From Gemmata massiliana (GTDB lineage: Bacteria > Planctomycetota > Planctomycetia > Gemmatales > Gemmataceae): a DNA stretch of 64,000 nt. Shown here piece after piece: positions 19,001 through 26,983 of the stretch. The notes beneath the pieces were generated by a model. The model was not told where the DNA came from. It ran no database searches and saw nothing but the letters and a program-made list of their open reading frames with translations. A program made the position numbers and the translations under genes. Position 1 is the first letter of the stretch, and every line of letters begins with the position of its first letter. The stretch is taken from NCBI GenBank assembly GCA_000531095.1, contig HG799464.1, forward strand, positions 867,987-931,986, read 5' to 3'.

Positions 19001-19151
19001 GTGGCGCTTCGTGCCGACCAAGAACGGCGGGTGGCTCGCAATGTTAAAGCTCCCCAGTGCGAAGGACGAGAAGATCGTGAGATTCGCGCTGAACCTGTGG
19101 GCACTCCCGAAGGACGACGATACGATTTTAAAGGAACTGTTTGGGCGATAA
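16029..19151 (+). CDS. Secreted multi-heme c-type cytochrome with PA14-like domain
   Basis: The 1040-residue protein starts with a signal peptide (LLLLALAALLPAQSARA). A PA14-like beta-rich region follows (about residues 26-160; TEWTGYINITRTGKYTFSAL). Five CXXCH heme-attachment sites are then visible: CVKCH near residue 195, CAACH near 304, CVNCH near 450, CLNCH near 539 and CISCH near 656. A C-terminal region of about 350 residues resembles other beta-rich domains in planctomycete membrane-bound-dehydrogenase-like cytochromes. It is expected to be periplasmic and to carry electrons; a link to dehydrogenation of sugars or alcohols is only an inference. The start at 16029 is the first ATG and gives a full signal peptide. 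Confidence 0.85.
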   Translation: MRYRLLLLALAALLPAQSARAIEPADLKPGLVATFSSPANAPGTKAAAVTRLEPTVAFALNAGESAHPKLGVTAVTEWTGYINITRTGKYTFSALVRGGALTVKVGGKQVASAGPQGTTEDVVNLEGGVQTFEARFVRGNEPTARVELFWQGAGFIKEPLPNQFLGHLAKDRPKHFTSDAALEHGRFKFEELGCVKCHRASADDKMARGLVEHTGPNLTEIANRAYPGWIYTWLEDPAKLRTHTTMPQTFSKDATGAAERFAVTQYLISLAGKPLDVYKLPTIPSDQIKQSMDRGRVLYSVAGCAACHSDPLPKKKKDDDEEKEPLAPIDFVYGLGTLSGPTPKYSLGGLGSKTRPESLAAYLVNPLKTNPHGRMPNMNLNAGEAIDLARYLCRVPDENVTPEMPEPESTPIALLPTVFPKLTAEEQKRFARLKPQAQWVELGAQLALTKGCVNCHSIEQNGKPVQPLQTDAAPTLDQIKKASTKGCLTEKPNATKAAAYKLDPKEREDVAAFVRAGLEGDGAPAPAFQARVALRRFNCLNCHQRDGEGGIPTELADQMRQLEKAENADDVRPPMLTGVGHKTRTSWLKAVLTQSGRARPWMQLRMPQYGEPNVGFLPEAVAALEGTVPDDKVHVVERTAAKVAAGREIIGKGGLGCISCHDIGGYTNTGTRGPNLATIDQRVRYEWYERWLSQPLRMAPGTRMPQAFVDGKSTLTTMLNASPHLQAEAMWAYLALGPDLPLPDGLEPPRGVVVAVKDRPEVLRTFMPDAGSKAVAVGYPGYVSVAFSADQCRTAYAWGGNFLDASPVWANRGGNPAKLLGQKFWTAPPGHPWGLTKAGAAPPDFLARANNPAFGLPMPLEPARIYDGPMAVKFDGYSLDKDGKPTFRYRLDETLKGQPELAVAETPAPLKGSVATGLGRKFELVIPGGSQAWFLAGVTNTSPRLYDATGKAITLDLKAEEVTAPATARVILSADGRATLVDAAGVPDGSSWRFVPTKNGGWLAMLKLPSAKDEKIVRFALNLWALPKDDDTILKELFGR

Positions 19152-19191
19152 GCAGTAGCACTCCTCTCCCCGCGCACGTAGTCTGTTCTGC

Positions 19192-19217
19192 GGCGACCCC
19201 GGCGGGGTCGCCGTTTC
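19192..19217 (+). terminator. Rho-independent terminator after the cytochrome gene
   Basis: A 10-bp perfect GC-rich stem (19192-19201 with 19205-19214, loop GGC) is followed by TTT. It lies 40 bp after the stop codon at 19151 and 17 bp before the next gene, so it could also attenuate readthrough into the transporter. Confidence 0.65.
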
Positions 19218-19233
19218 ACTTCAGGTTATACTC

Positions 19234-20715
19234 ATGATCGCGCCTGCGCCGGGCTCAACAACCACCGCTGATTCGGACGCCAATACCGCTCCACCCGAAA
19301 TCGCCCTTCCCCCAACACCGAAAACGTGGCGGCTCGCGATCCTGGGAGCGATCCTGCTAATTGGCGCGCTCGCTTATGTCGGACGGAACGCAGTGGCGAA
19401 CCAACCCGAGATTGCGTACCGCGTTCAAGCGGGTTGCGGTGTGCTGTGTTTCCTCGGCCTCGCAGCGCTCTTCTCAAGCAGCCTGCAATCGGTTAACCGC
19501 AAGACGCTCCTGTGGGGCATCGGGTTGCAGTTCGCGCTGGCCGTCGCGGTTATTCATTCGGAAGCCGTCCGGGAGGTGTTCAAAGTTGTCGGCGCCGGCA
19601 TCAAGGCACTCATCACATCGTCCGATAAGGGCGCGGAGTTCGTGTTCGGGTCGCTCGCCAAGGTCGACGGACCGTCCGGGTTCGTCTTCGCGTTCAAGGT
19701 GCTCCCGCCCATCATCTTCGTGTCGTCGTTCTTCAGCGTGCTGTACTACCTGGGCGTGTTGCAGTTCTTCGTGCGCCTGATGGCCCGCGCGATGGTGTAC
19801 CTGATGGGCACCAGCGGCGCGGAAACACTGTCCGTGTCCGCGAACGTGTTCATGGGCCAAACCGAAGCCCCACTGATCGTGAAACCGTTCGTTCCGACGA
19901 TGACCCGGTCCGAACTGCTCGCGCTCATGGGGAGCGGGATGGCGCACATCAGCGGCGGGATGATGGCCGTGTACATCAGCTACGGGGCCGACCCGGTCGC
20001 GATTCTCTGCACCGGTGTAATGGCGTGCCCGTGCAGCCTGTACCTCACGAAACTGATCTCCCCCGAAGCGGGCAAACCGGTGACCGCCGGCACCGCGCCC
20101 ATCGCGGTCGAAACACCCTACGTGAACATCATCGACGCGGCGGCGAGCGGGGTGAAGGACGGGCTGTGGCTCGCACTCAACGTGACCGCGATGCTAATCG
20201 CGTTCATCGCGTTCATCGCCCTATTCGACATCTGTTTAGCCGAGATCAAGCCCGGTGTCGGGTGGTGTGGGGCGTGGCTGAAAGACAACATCGGATTCGG
20301 GTTCACCACCGCCGAACTGGACTGGTGGCCGGACCGATTAAAACTGGAAACGATTTTCGGCTGGTTGTTCGCGCCGGTCGCGTTCCTTATCGGTGTCCAG
20401 CCGGAGGAGTGCGAGCGCGTGGGCAGCCTGCTCGGGATCAAGCTCGCAGCAAACGAGCACGTCGCGTACCTAACACTGAAACAATGGACGCAGAGCGGTG
20501 CTCCGCTAACGGAACGTTCCCGGTTGCTCGCCGTGTACGCACTGACGGGGTTCGCCAACTTCGCGTCGGTGGGTATTCAGCTCGGCGGGATCGGCGCGAT
20601 GGCCCCGGGGCGCCGGGCCGATCTCGCAAAGCTGGGGATGAAGGCGCTGTTCATCGGCTTCCTCGCGACGCTCATCAACGCGGCCGTCGCCGGAATGCTG
20701 ATGAGCACAAGTTGA
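19234..20715 (+). CDS. Concentrative nucleoside transporter (CNT/NupC family)
   Basis: The 493-residue membrane protein matches the CNT family. It has an N-terminal helical part, the gate/core region FKVLPPIIFVSSFFSVLYYLG, the nucleoside-site stretch FMGQTEAPLIVKPF, then GSGMAHISGGMMAVYISYGADP, and a C-terminal GFANFASVGIQLGGIGAMAPGRR. These are the strongest motifs of Na+- or H+-coupled nucleoside uptake. The first 30 residues are Pro/Thr-rich and likely cytoplasmic. It sits 82 bp after the cytochrome gene on the same strand, separated by a terminator-like hairpin. An 8-bp hairpin at 20746-20765 follows it. Confidence 0.9.
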   Translation: MIAPAPGSTTTADSDANTAPPEIALPPTPKTWRLAILGAILLIGALAYVGRNAVANQPEIAYRVQAGCGVLCFLGLAALFSSSLQSVNRKTLLWGIGLQFALAVAVIHSEAVREVFKVVGAGIKALITSSDKGAEFVFGSLAKVDGPSGFVFAFKVLPPIIFVSSFFSVLYYLGVLQFFVRLMARAMVYLMGTSGAETLSVSANVFMGQTEAPLIVKPFVPTMTRSELLALMGSGMAHISGGMMAVYISYGADPVAILCTGVMACPCSLYLTKLISPEAGKPVTAGTAPIAVETPYVNIIDAAASGVKDGLWLALNVTAMLIAFIAFIALFDICLAEIKPGVGWCGAWLKDNIGFGFTTAELDWWPDRLKLETIFGWLFAPVAFLIGVQPEECERVGSLLGIKLAANEHVAYLTLKQWTQSGAPLTERSRLLAVYALTGFANFASVGIQLGGIGAMAPGRRADLAKLGMKALFIGFLATLINAAVAGMLMSTS

Positions 20716-20917
20716 GACACAAAATGGCCGAAACCTGACTCGCTGGCGCTAACCGTTGTTAGCGCGCAGAGCACGCCCGTCGGACTATGGAGGTACGCGC
20801 GAAAATCACGCCGTTGGCCGTCGAGCAAGTGTTCCTTTGCAGCAAATCAGCCCTGGAACTAACTCTAAGCGAGAGGCAACGTGTTGGTGGATCGAGTGTT
20901 CGAGCATAGCCCGCGAG

Positions 20918-20939
20918 CTACACGAAACCTTCACGAAAC
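20918..20939 (+). promoter_or_regulatory. PHO-box-like 11-bp tandem repeat upstream of pstS
   Basis: Two 11-bp direct copies, CTACACGAAAC and CTTCACGAAAC, lie head to tail, with the second ending 75 bp before the pstS start. PhoB/PhoP boxes are built from direct repeats at 11-bp spacing and often contain TTCAC. The position and spacing therefore fit a PhoB-type site, though the sequence is not the E. coli consensus. Confidence 0.5.
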
Positions 20940-21014
20940 CCGGGCTGTTCGCAGGTGCCGGCAACGATAAGTTGTGCGCACACTGGCCCCGATCCGTCCC
21001 CACGGAGATACCTG

Positions 21015-22082
21015 ATGTCCCGGTACTTTGCCTTCGCCGTGTTGGTGTTCGCGCTTCCTTTCTTTAGCGGGTGCGGCGGGTGCGGTGGCGGGCAACCGGC
21101 TCAACGGGTCAGTGGCGGCGGCGCCACGTTCGTGAACCCGATCATGCAAAAGTGGTCGGGCGAGTACAAAACGGCCAAGAACGTCGAGATCGACTACGTC
21201 TCGAAGGGGTCGGGGTACGGCGTCGAGCAGATGACCGCGAAGACCAAGGACTTCGGGTGCTCGGACGCCCCGCTGACGAAGGAGCAGCTCGCCACCGCAA
21301 AGGAAAAGGGCGGCGACGTGGTCCACATCCCGCTGACGATGGGCGCGGTCGCGGTGGTCTACCACGTACCGGAAATTAGCGGAAAAGAACTGAAACTGAC
21401 CGGGGACGTGCTGGCTGATATCTATCGCCGCGACCCGAGCGTGCAAAAGTGGAACGCCAAGCGGATCGCCGATCTGAACCCCGGCCTGTCGCTCCCGGAC
21501 AAGGACATTGTGGTGGTCGCGCGGGCCGAAAAGAGCGGAACCTCGAACATCTTCTCCGAGTACCTCTCGAAGGCCAGCGGCGGCAAGATTAAGGCGAGCA
21601 CCAAGCCGGACTGGGTTCAGGGTGTCGTCGGGCAAGAGGGCAACGATGGCGTGGCCGGGTTCGTTAAGGGCAATGCGGGCACCATCGGGTACGTCGAGTT
21701 GCTATTCGCCCGGAAGAACGAACTGGCGACAGCGAAGCTGAAAAACAAGGCCGGCGAGTGGGTCGGTGCAGAGGCCGACGGTGTGACCGCGGCGGCGGCC
21801 GAGGCGATCAAGTCGAAGCCGGACAAGGAGCCGTACTCGCTGCACGACCTCACGTACTCGCTGACCGACACCGCGGGCGCGAAGTCGTACCCGATCTCCG
21901 GGATCAGCTACGCGATCCTGTTCGCCAAGCTGCCCAAAGACACCGGGCCGACCATCGTCGACTTCCTGAAGTGGGCGACGACCGACGGGCAGAAGTTCGC
22001 CAAGGACATGGATTACGCCCCGCTCCCCGAAGAGTTGAGCAAGAAGATCCAGGAGAAGCTCGGCCAAGTGACGTTTGAGTAA
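21015..22082 (+). CDS. pstS: Phosphate ABC transporter substrate-binding lipoprotein PstS
   Basis: The 355-residue protein begins at ATG 21015 (GGAGA upstream) with a lipoprotein signal peptide ending in LPFFSGC, so it is anchored by its Cys on the periplasmic side. The mature part shows PstS hallmarks: GGGATFVNPIMQKW, SKGSGYGVEQMTAKTKDFG(C), SDAPLT, and the anion-binding RAEKSGTSNIFSEYL. It should capture periplasmic phosphate for the permease encoded 89 bp downstream. A candidate PHO box lies upstream. The longer frame from 20955 is rejected because it would hide the signal peptide. Confidence 0.93.
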   Translation: MSRYFAFAVLVFALPFFSGCGGCGGGQPAQRVSGGGATFVNPIMQKWSGEYKTAKNVEIDYVSKGSGYGVEQMTAKTKDFGCSDAPLTKEQLATAKEKGGDVVHIPLTMGAVAVVYHVPEISGKELKLTGDVLADIYRRDPSVQKWNAKRIADLNPGLSLPDKDIVVVARAEKSGTSNIFSEYLSKASGGKIKASTKPDWVQGVVGQEGNDGVAGFVKGNAGTIGYVELLFARKNELATAKLKNKAGEWVGAEADGVTAAAAEAIKSKPDKEPYSLHDLTYSLTDTAGAKSYPISGISYAILFAKLPKDTGPTIVDFLKWATTDGQKFAKDMDYAPLPEELSKKIQEKLGQVTFE

Positions 22083-22171
22083 CCGGCCGACGTCCCCGCT
22101 CACCATTCGCCCGGGGTGAACTTCGCCCCGGCGCCCTTCGGCTGCAAGTCCGGACCCCGAGCAAAGCCCAC

Positions 22172-24016
22172 ATGACCGCACACCAATCGCACCCACCGTC
22201 CCGCGGCGACTTCGTGTTCCGCTGGCTGTGTCAGTCCGCCGGCGGGTTCGTGCTCTCGGTCGCCGCGGCGCTGATCGCCGTTCTCGTGTACAAGGCGTGG
22301 CCGGTACTGTCCGAACCGGGCAAGTACCGGCTGCTGACGAGCACCAAGTGGTTCCCGGACGGCAACGAGTACGGGGCGCTGGTGTTCATCTATGGCACGG
22401 TCGTCACGTCTCTGATCGCGATGCTGATCGCGGTACCGCTCGGGGTCGGCGCCGCCGCTTACCTTTCGGAACTGGCACCGCCGCGGGTACGGAAGGTGTG
22501 CGCGTTCCTCCTTGAACTCCTCGCGGCGATTCCGAGCGTCGTATACGGGTTCTGGGGCCGCGAGTTCTTGGCGAAACAAGGGCTCGCGCCGTTCTTCGAT
22601 GCGCTGGGTTTACCGAACGTCGCGTCCGGCCAGGGGATTCTGGCAGCCGGGCTGGTGCTGTCGGTCATGATCCTGCCGTACATCACCGCGGTCAGCTTCG
22701 ACGTTATGCAGGCGGTCCCGCGGTCGCAGCGCGAGGGTTCGCTCGCTCTCGGTTCAACGCGGTGGCAAACGATCTGGCGCGTCGTGCTGCCCTACGCCCG
22801 TCCCGGTGTGATTGCCGCGTGCTTCCTCGCACTCGGGCGCGCGATCGGGGAAACGATGGCCGTCACAATGGTGATTGCCAACTCGCAGTACCTCGATTTC
22901 CGGCTGAACGGGACCGGCGACACGATCCCCAGCGTAATCGCCAAGGAACTGTTTGAAGCCCCACCCGGTGTTAAACAAGGGGCACTCGTCGCCCTCGGGT
23001 TACTGCTTCTGGGCATCACACTCGTGATGAATTTTTCGGCCCGAATCGTGGTCCGGTGGATGTCGAAGCCCCACGCCCACCGCAACCGGTCGATCGAACT
23101 GGCCGAGGGCCAAATCGGGCAACCGGCTCGCACCGCAGAAGAACTCACCGCCAGCCGCGCTAAAGCCCAGCGCTCGGACCGCGTCATGCGAGGTGTACTG
23201 GCGCTGTGTCAGTTACTGACCGTGATCCCGCTGTTCCTGATCCTCGGGTACATCACCGTCCGCGGGGCCGGGGGCGTGAACTGGGACTTCTTCACAAAGC
23301 TACCGAATGACAGTTCCGGACGCGGGCTCGCCCACGCACTTTACGGGAGCTGTATCCTCGTGGGGCTCGCGACCGCGTTCGCGGTGCCGGTGGGTGTGCT
23401 GACCGCGGTGTTTCTCGCCGAGTACCGGAACAACAGACTCGTGGTCCCGCTTCGGTTCGTGGCCGAAACGCTCGGCGCGGTGCCGTCAATCGTGATCGGG
23501 ATCTTCGGGTACGCGATGTTCGTGTACCCGGTGTGGATGAACACCTCGCGCGGCCAGTTCTCCGGTTGGGCCGGGGCTTTCGCGCTGGGCGTGATGATGC
23601 TCCCGGTCGTGATCCGGGCCACGGAAGAAGCACTGCGACTGGTGCCAAACAGCTTACGGGAAGCGAGTTACGCGCTCGGTGCGAGCCGGTGGCAGACGGT
23701 GGTGAAGGTACTCCTCCCGGCCGCGCTTCCGGCAATCGTTACAGGGGTGTTCCTCGCGGTCGGGCGCATCGCGGGTGAAACGGCGCCACTCATTCTGACC
23801 GCGGGCGGGTCGCAGTACATGCCCCGAACCCCATCGGATTCGACCCCGTTCCTCCCGTTCTACATCTACGATTTCGCGAAGTACGCGCCGGGGTCGCCGG
23901 AGATCCAGCTCGCGTGGACCGCGGCATTTGTACTCGTGACGGTCGTGATGCTCCTCAACATCGGCGTGCGGATGCTGTCGGGCAAACGGGTCGTGGCCGC
24001 GGCACGAGCCGATTGA
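22172..24016 (+). CDS. Phosphate ABC transporter permease, PstC-PstA fusion
   Basis: The 614-residue protein contains two complete PstC/PstA-type permeases in one chain. The first half (about 1-295) has the PstC-like VPLGVGAAAYLSELAPPRVR and SLALGSTRWQTIWRVVLPYA. The second half (about 330-614) has the PstA-like VPVGVLTAVFLAEYRNNR and SYALGASRWQTVVKVLLPAAL with VFLAVGRIAGETAPLILTAG. Each half carries its own EAA loop. Bacteria normally encode PstC and PstA separately. pstS lies directly upstream, but pstB (ATPase) and phoU are not downstream; the next gene is on the opposite strand only 12 bp away. Confidence 0.9.
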   Translation: MTAHQSHPPSRGDFVFRWLCQSAGGFVLSVAAALIAVLVYKAWPVLSEPGKYRLLTSTKWFPDGNEYGALVFIYGTVVTSLIAMLIAVPLGVGAAAYLSELAPPRVRKVCAFLLELLAAIPSVVYGFWGREFLAKQGLAPFFDALGLPNVASGQGILAAGLVLSVMILPYITAVSFDVMQAVPRSQREGSLALGSTRWQTIWRVVLPYARPGVIAACFLALGRAIGETMAVTMVIANSQYLDFRLNGTGDTIPSVIAKELFEAPPGVKQGALVALGLLLLGITLVMNFSARIVVRWMSKPHAHRNRSIELAEGQIGQPARTAEELTASRAKAQRSDRVMRGVLALCQLLTVIPLFLILGYITVRGAGGVNWDFFTKLPNDSSGRGLAHALYGSCILVGLATAFAVPVGVLTAVFLAEYRNNRLVVPLRFVAETLGAVPSIVIGIFGYAMFVYPVWMNTSRGQFSGWAGAFALGVMMLPVVIRATEEALRLVPNSLREASYALGASRWQTVVKVLLPAALPAIVTGVFLAVGRIAGETAPLILTAGGSQYMPRTPSDSTPFLPFYIYDFAKYAPGSPEIQLAWTAAFVLVTVVMLLNIGVRMLSGKRVVAAARAD

Positions 24017-24028
24017 GGGCCGTACCGG

Positions 24029-26260
24029 TCATTTGCCAACGGGATAGAGCGCGAGGCGCATCGAATTCGCCAGCACCGCGAGTGTGCCGATACTCATCGC
24101 CGCGGTGCTCCAAACGGAGTTGATGAGCCCACCGCCGAGCGGGACCAACGCGCCGGCGGCGATCGGGATCGCGAACACGTTGAAGGCGAACGCGAGGATC
24201 AGGTTCCTGCGGATCGTTCGCACCGTTGCTCGGCTCAGCTCCCGGGCAGTTCCGAGCGCCCGAAGGTCCGAGCGCACCAGCGTCACCCCGGCCGTGCTGA
24301 TCGCGGTTCGCGCGCCGCTCGCGAGCGTGATCCCCACGTCCGCCGCGACGAGGGCCGGGGCGTCATTGATCCCGTCGCCGCACATGGCGACCACGCGCCC
24401 CTCGCCTTTCAGTTTCTGTACGATGGCGAACTTCTCGACCGGGAGCGCGTCCGCCACCACTTCCTCCAGTCCCGTCGTTTGGGCGACTCCGTCCGCGGTC
24501 TCGGCGTGGTCCCCGGTGACCAATAACAGCCTCATTCCGGCTGCCCGAAGGTTCTCAACTGCCTCGACAGCACTGGGACGGAGTAAGTCGGCGAAAACGA
24601 TCAACCCCACGCAGCGCCTCCCCGCCCCCACGAACACGACGACGTGCCCGCGCTGGCGGTGTGTCCCGGCCTCACCGAGCATCAGCTCGCTGTGGGCACC
24701 GGACTCCTGGATGAACCCGAGCCGACCGACCGACACTTGCTCCCCGGCGACGGACCCGCGGACGCCCTTCCCGAGTACGCCCACCACGTCCGCGGCCGGA
24801 ACCAGTTCGAGCTTGCGGTTCACGGCCTCCCAAACGATCGCGAGCCCCAGCGGGTGCTCGGTCCCGCGCTCGACCGCGGCCGCAAGTCCCAGAACCTGAC
24901 CCGCCGAGAGACCGATGTTCGGAACGACTTCGACCAACCGCGGTTTGCCCTCGGTCAGCGTTCCCGTCTTATCGAACACCACGGTGTCGACGGCGCCGAG
25001 CCGCTCCAGCGCCGCAGCGTCGCGGAACAGAACCCCGGCGCGTGTGGCCCGGCGCATACCGAGCACTACCGCCACGGACCCAGCCAGCCCCGCCGCACAC
25101 GGGCACGCCACAACGAGGACTCCGACCGCACAGACGGTCGCGTAAGTCAGAGCCGCACCCGCGGGTCCGAAACAGGCCCACCCGACGAACGTGATGAAGG
25201 CCATTAGGAGCACGGCCGGAACGTACCACGCGACGAGCCGGTCCGTTGCGCGCTGGAATGCGGCGCGGCGCTGTTGCGCACGGCCAATTAACCCCAAAAC
25301 CTGGTCGAGGACCGTATCGTGACCGGCACGGGTCGCTTCAACGGTGATCGGGCGCAGGCCGTTTTCGCTGCCGGCGAGCACGAGGCCACCCGGTCCCCGC
25401 TCCGCGCGCGTCGATTCGCCCGTGAGCATCGACTCGTCGATCGTGGAGATCCCTTCCCGGATGACACCGTCCACGGGGACGCGCTCGTGGGCACGGACCC
25501 GCACGAGATCACCGGGGCGCACGAGTTGGACGTCCCGCTCCTCTTCGATACCGTCGGGGAGCAGGAGTCGGGCGGTTCTCGATGCCAGTGGAGTGAGTTG
25601 GTGGAGCGCGGCCGTCGCACGATCACGCGCTCGCAGTTCCAGCGCCCGGGCCACCAGCGCGAGAAGAACAATCATCCCCGTGCTCTCGAAGAACGGATCG
25701 ACCGTTCCATGTTGGGTGGGAGCAACGGCTTGAACGCCGCCCTCCAGTTCGGGACGGAGTTCCGTAGTGTTCGGTCGTGCTTGTAGCGGTTGTGCGCCGG
25801 ACCAGGCATACACAACAGCGACTGAACTGTAGACGAACGCGGCCCCGGTGCTTAGCCCCAGGAGCGTATCGAGTGTGAGTTGTCGGGTGCGGATCGACTG
25901 CCACGCGCGCCGGAAGATCGGCGCGGCACACACAAACACTAGCGGGGTACACAAACCCGCTTGGAGGAGCAGGAACTCGCGCTCACCCAGCGCCGCGGAT
26001 ACCGGCCTTCCCGGGCTAATTGCGTTGAATACCCCGAGGGCCACAAGTGGCACCCCGAGCACGAAGCCCAACCACAGTAGGCGAGTGAGGGTGCGCCGCT
26101 CCCGGGTGGAGAGATCCGGTTCCGTGGGCGACGCGCCGCGTTCGAGTGCGGCCCCACAGTTCGAGCAGTTCCCCGGTTGCTCGCTAGTGCTCACACGGCA
26201 CGCACGGCAACCCCAGAGTGCCGGGGCAAGTGCCCCGGTCGGTGGCGTTTCGTTGTCCAT
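24029..26260 (-). CDS. Heavy-metal-translocating P1B-type ATPase with N-terminal zinc-ribbon-like segment
   Basis: The 743-residue protein has the P1B core. It contains the actuator motif SMLTGES, the membrane metal site CPC in VVACPCAAGLAGSV (near residue 385), the phosphorylation motif DKTGTLTEG (Asp near 430), the HP pair in GTEHPLGLA and the hinge GDGINDAPALVAADVGI. The helix-7/8 region (NLILAFAFNVFAIPIAAGAL) is closest to copper-type pumps but departs from the strict consensus. The usual N-terminal HMA domain is absent. Instead there are two CxxC pairs (CRAC and CSNC, residues about 18-36). Substrate is probably Cu+ or a related soft metal. No metal-responsive regulator or chaperone gene is adjacent. 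Confidence 0.9.
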   Translation of the reverse strand: MDNETPPTGALAPALWGCRACRVSTSEQPGNCSNCGAALERGASPTEPDLSTRERRTLTRLLWLGFVLGVPLVALGVFNAISPGRPVSAALGEREFLLLQAGLCTPLVFVCAAPIFRRAWQSIRTRQLTLDTLLGLSTGAAFVYSSVAVVYAWSGAQPLQARPNTTELRPELEGGVQAVAPTQHGTVDPFFESTGMIVLLALVARALELRARDRATAALHQLTPLASRTARLLLPDGIEEERDVQLVRPGDLVRVRAHERVPVDGVIREGISTIDESMLTGESTRAERGPGGLVLAGSENGLRPITVEATRAGHDTVLDQVLGLIGRAQQRRAAFQRATDRLVAWYVPAVLLMAFITFVGWACFGPAGAALTYATVCAVGVLVVACPCAAGLAGSVAVVLGMRRATRAGVLFRDAAALERLGAVDTVVFDKTGTLTEGKPRLVEVVPNIGLSAGQVLGLAAAVERGTEHPLGLAIVWEAVNRKLELVPAADVVGVLGKGVRGSVAGEQVSVGRLGFIQESGAHSELMLGEAGTHRQRGHVVVFVGAGRRCVGLIVFADLLRPSAVEAVENLRAAGMRLLLVTGDHAETADGVAQTTGLEEVVADALPVEKFAIVQKLKGEGRVVAMCGDGINDAPALVAADVGITLASGARTAISTAGVTLVRSDLRALGTARELSRATVRTIRRNLILAFAFNVFAIPIAAGALVPLGGGLINSVWSTAAMSIGTLAVLANSMRLALYPVGK

Positions 26261-26535
26261 CGGAGATCACGCGGGCGTTGGGAAGTGTGAGCGACGGGCG
26301 CCGCTCGTGTCCCGATCTTACCCGGGCGAACGAGTCAATGACAAGAAAACACAATGAAAAAGACAACCAGTCGTCCGAGTGAGGGCGAACAACCGGACCA
26401 CCGGCCGGAGCGGAGGTTACTTCAGATCGATGTCCGCGTCAGTCTTCCCTCCACTCGGAACGTCGATAGTCACAAAAGACTGGGCCGATCGGCGGCCGGG
26501 CCGGAGCGTTTGCTTACGCTTACACCAGCCCCGGC

Positions 26536-26907
26536 TTAATTAGCGAGCTTCAACTCGATCGTTGCGGGGCCGCTCTTCGGCACCTCGAACTCGTTCGCCA
26601 AGTCGTTCTGCTGATACTTCTTGGGCACGGCCTGAAGCGCGGCTGGCGCCCCCTCGATGGCGAACGTGTATTTGCCCGGGTTGAGTTTCGCGGCGACCTG
26701 ACCCTTCGCGTCGGTCCGCCCCCCGCCCTGGTTCTGGTTCGCACTGGTGGGCAGCGCGAGAAGATTTAAGCCCTTCCCCGGTTGTCCGTCCGGCAGGAGA
26801 ACGACGAGGGTCACGTCGACCGGTTCGGACTTTTGGGGCGGTGTGGACGAGCAGCCGGTGAGCACGGCGGCGAAGAAAACGCATACGGCCGCGATTCGGG
26901 AACGCAT
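26536..26907 (-). CDS. Small lipoprotein with carboxypeptidase-regulatory-like fold
   Basis: The 123-residue product has a lipoprotein signal peptide ending in AAVLTGCSS. A short beta-rich domain follows (DVTLVVLLPDGQPGKGLNL, GRTDAKGQVAAKLNPGKYTF), which resembles the carboxypeptidase-regulatory / transthyretin-like fold common in small planctomycete lipoproteins. It lies 76 bp downstream of the DUF1559 gene on the same strand, with a hairpin between them; such lipoproteins often follow DUF1559 genes in this group. The specific role is unknown. Confidence 0.7.
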   Translation of the reverse strand: MRSRIAAVCVFFAAVLTGCSSTPPQKSEPVDVTLVVLLPDGQPGKGLNLLALPTSANQNQGGGRTDAKGQVAAKLNPGKYTFAIEGAPAALQAVPKKYQQNDLANEFEVPKSGPATIELKLAN

Positions 26908-26940
26908 ATTCGAGCTCCAATTGGCGTGCGGAAACGAAGA

Positions 26941-26963
26941 CGGGCCGGCAAGCGGCCGGCCCG
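26941..26963 (-). terminator. Hairpin after the DUF1559 pseudopilin-like gene
   Basis: A 9-bp perfect GC-rich stem (26941-26949 with 26955-26963, loop of five) lies 21 bp after the stop codon at 26984. On the minus strand it is followed by a T-rich but interrupted tail, so it may be a leaky terminator before the lipoprotein gene. Confidence 0.5.
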
Positions 26964-26983
26964 TGCGAAACTGTCTGAATGGG

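Noticed and set aside
20746..20765. 8-bp hairpin after the nucleoside transporter
   Set aside because: No T tract follows on the plus strand; too weak to call a terminator.
26402..26470. Minus-strand stretch reading VTIDVPSGGKTDADIDLK before a stop
   Set aside because: It resembles the tail of a small lipoprotein but has no connected start or domain upstream, so a gene remnant cannot be supported.
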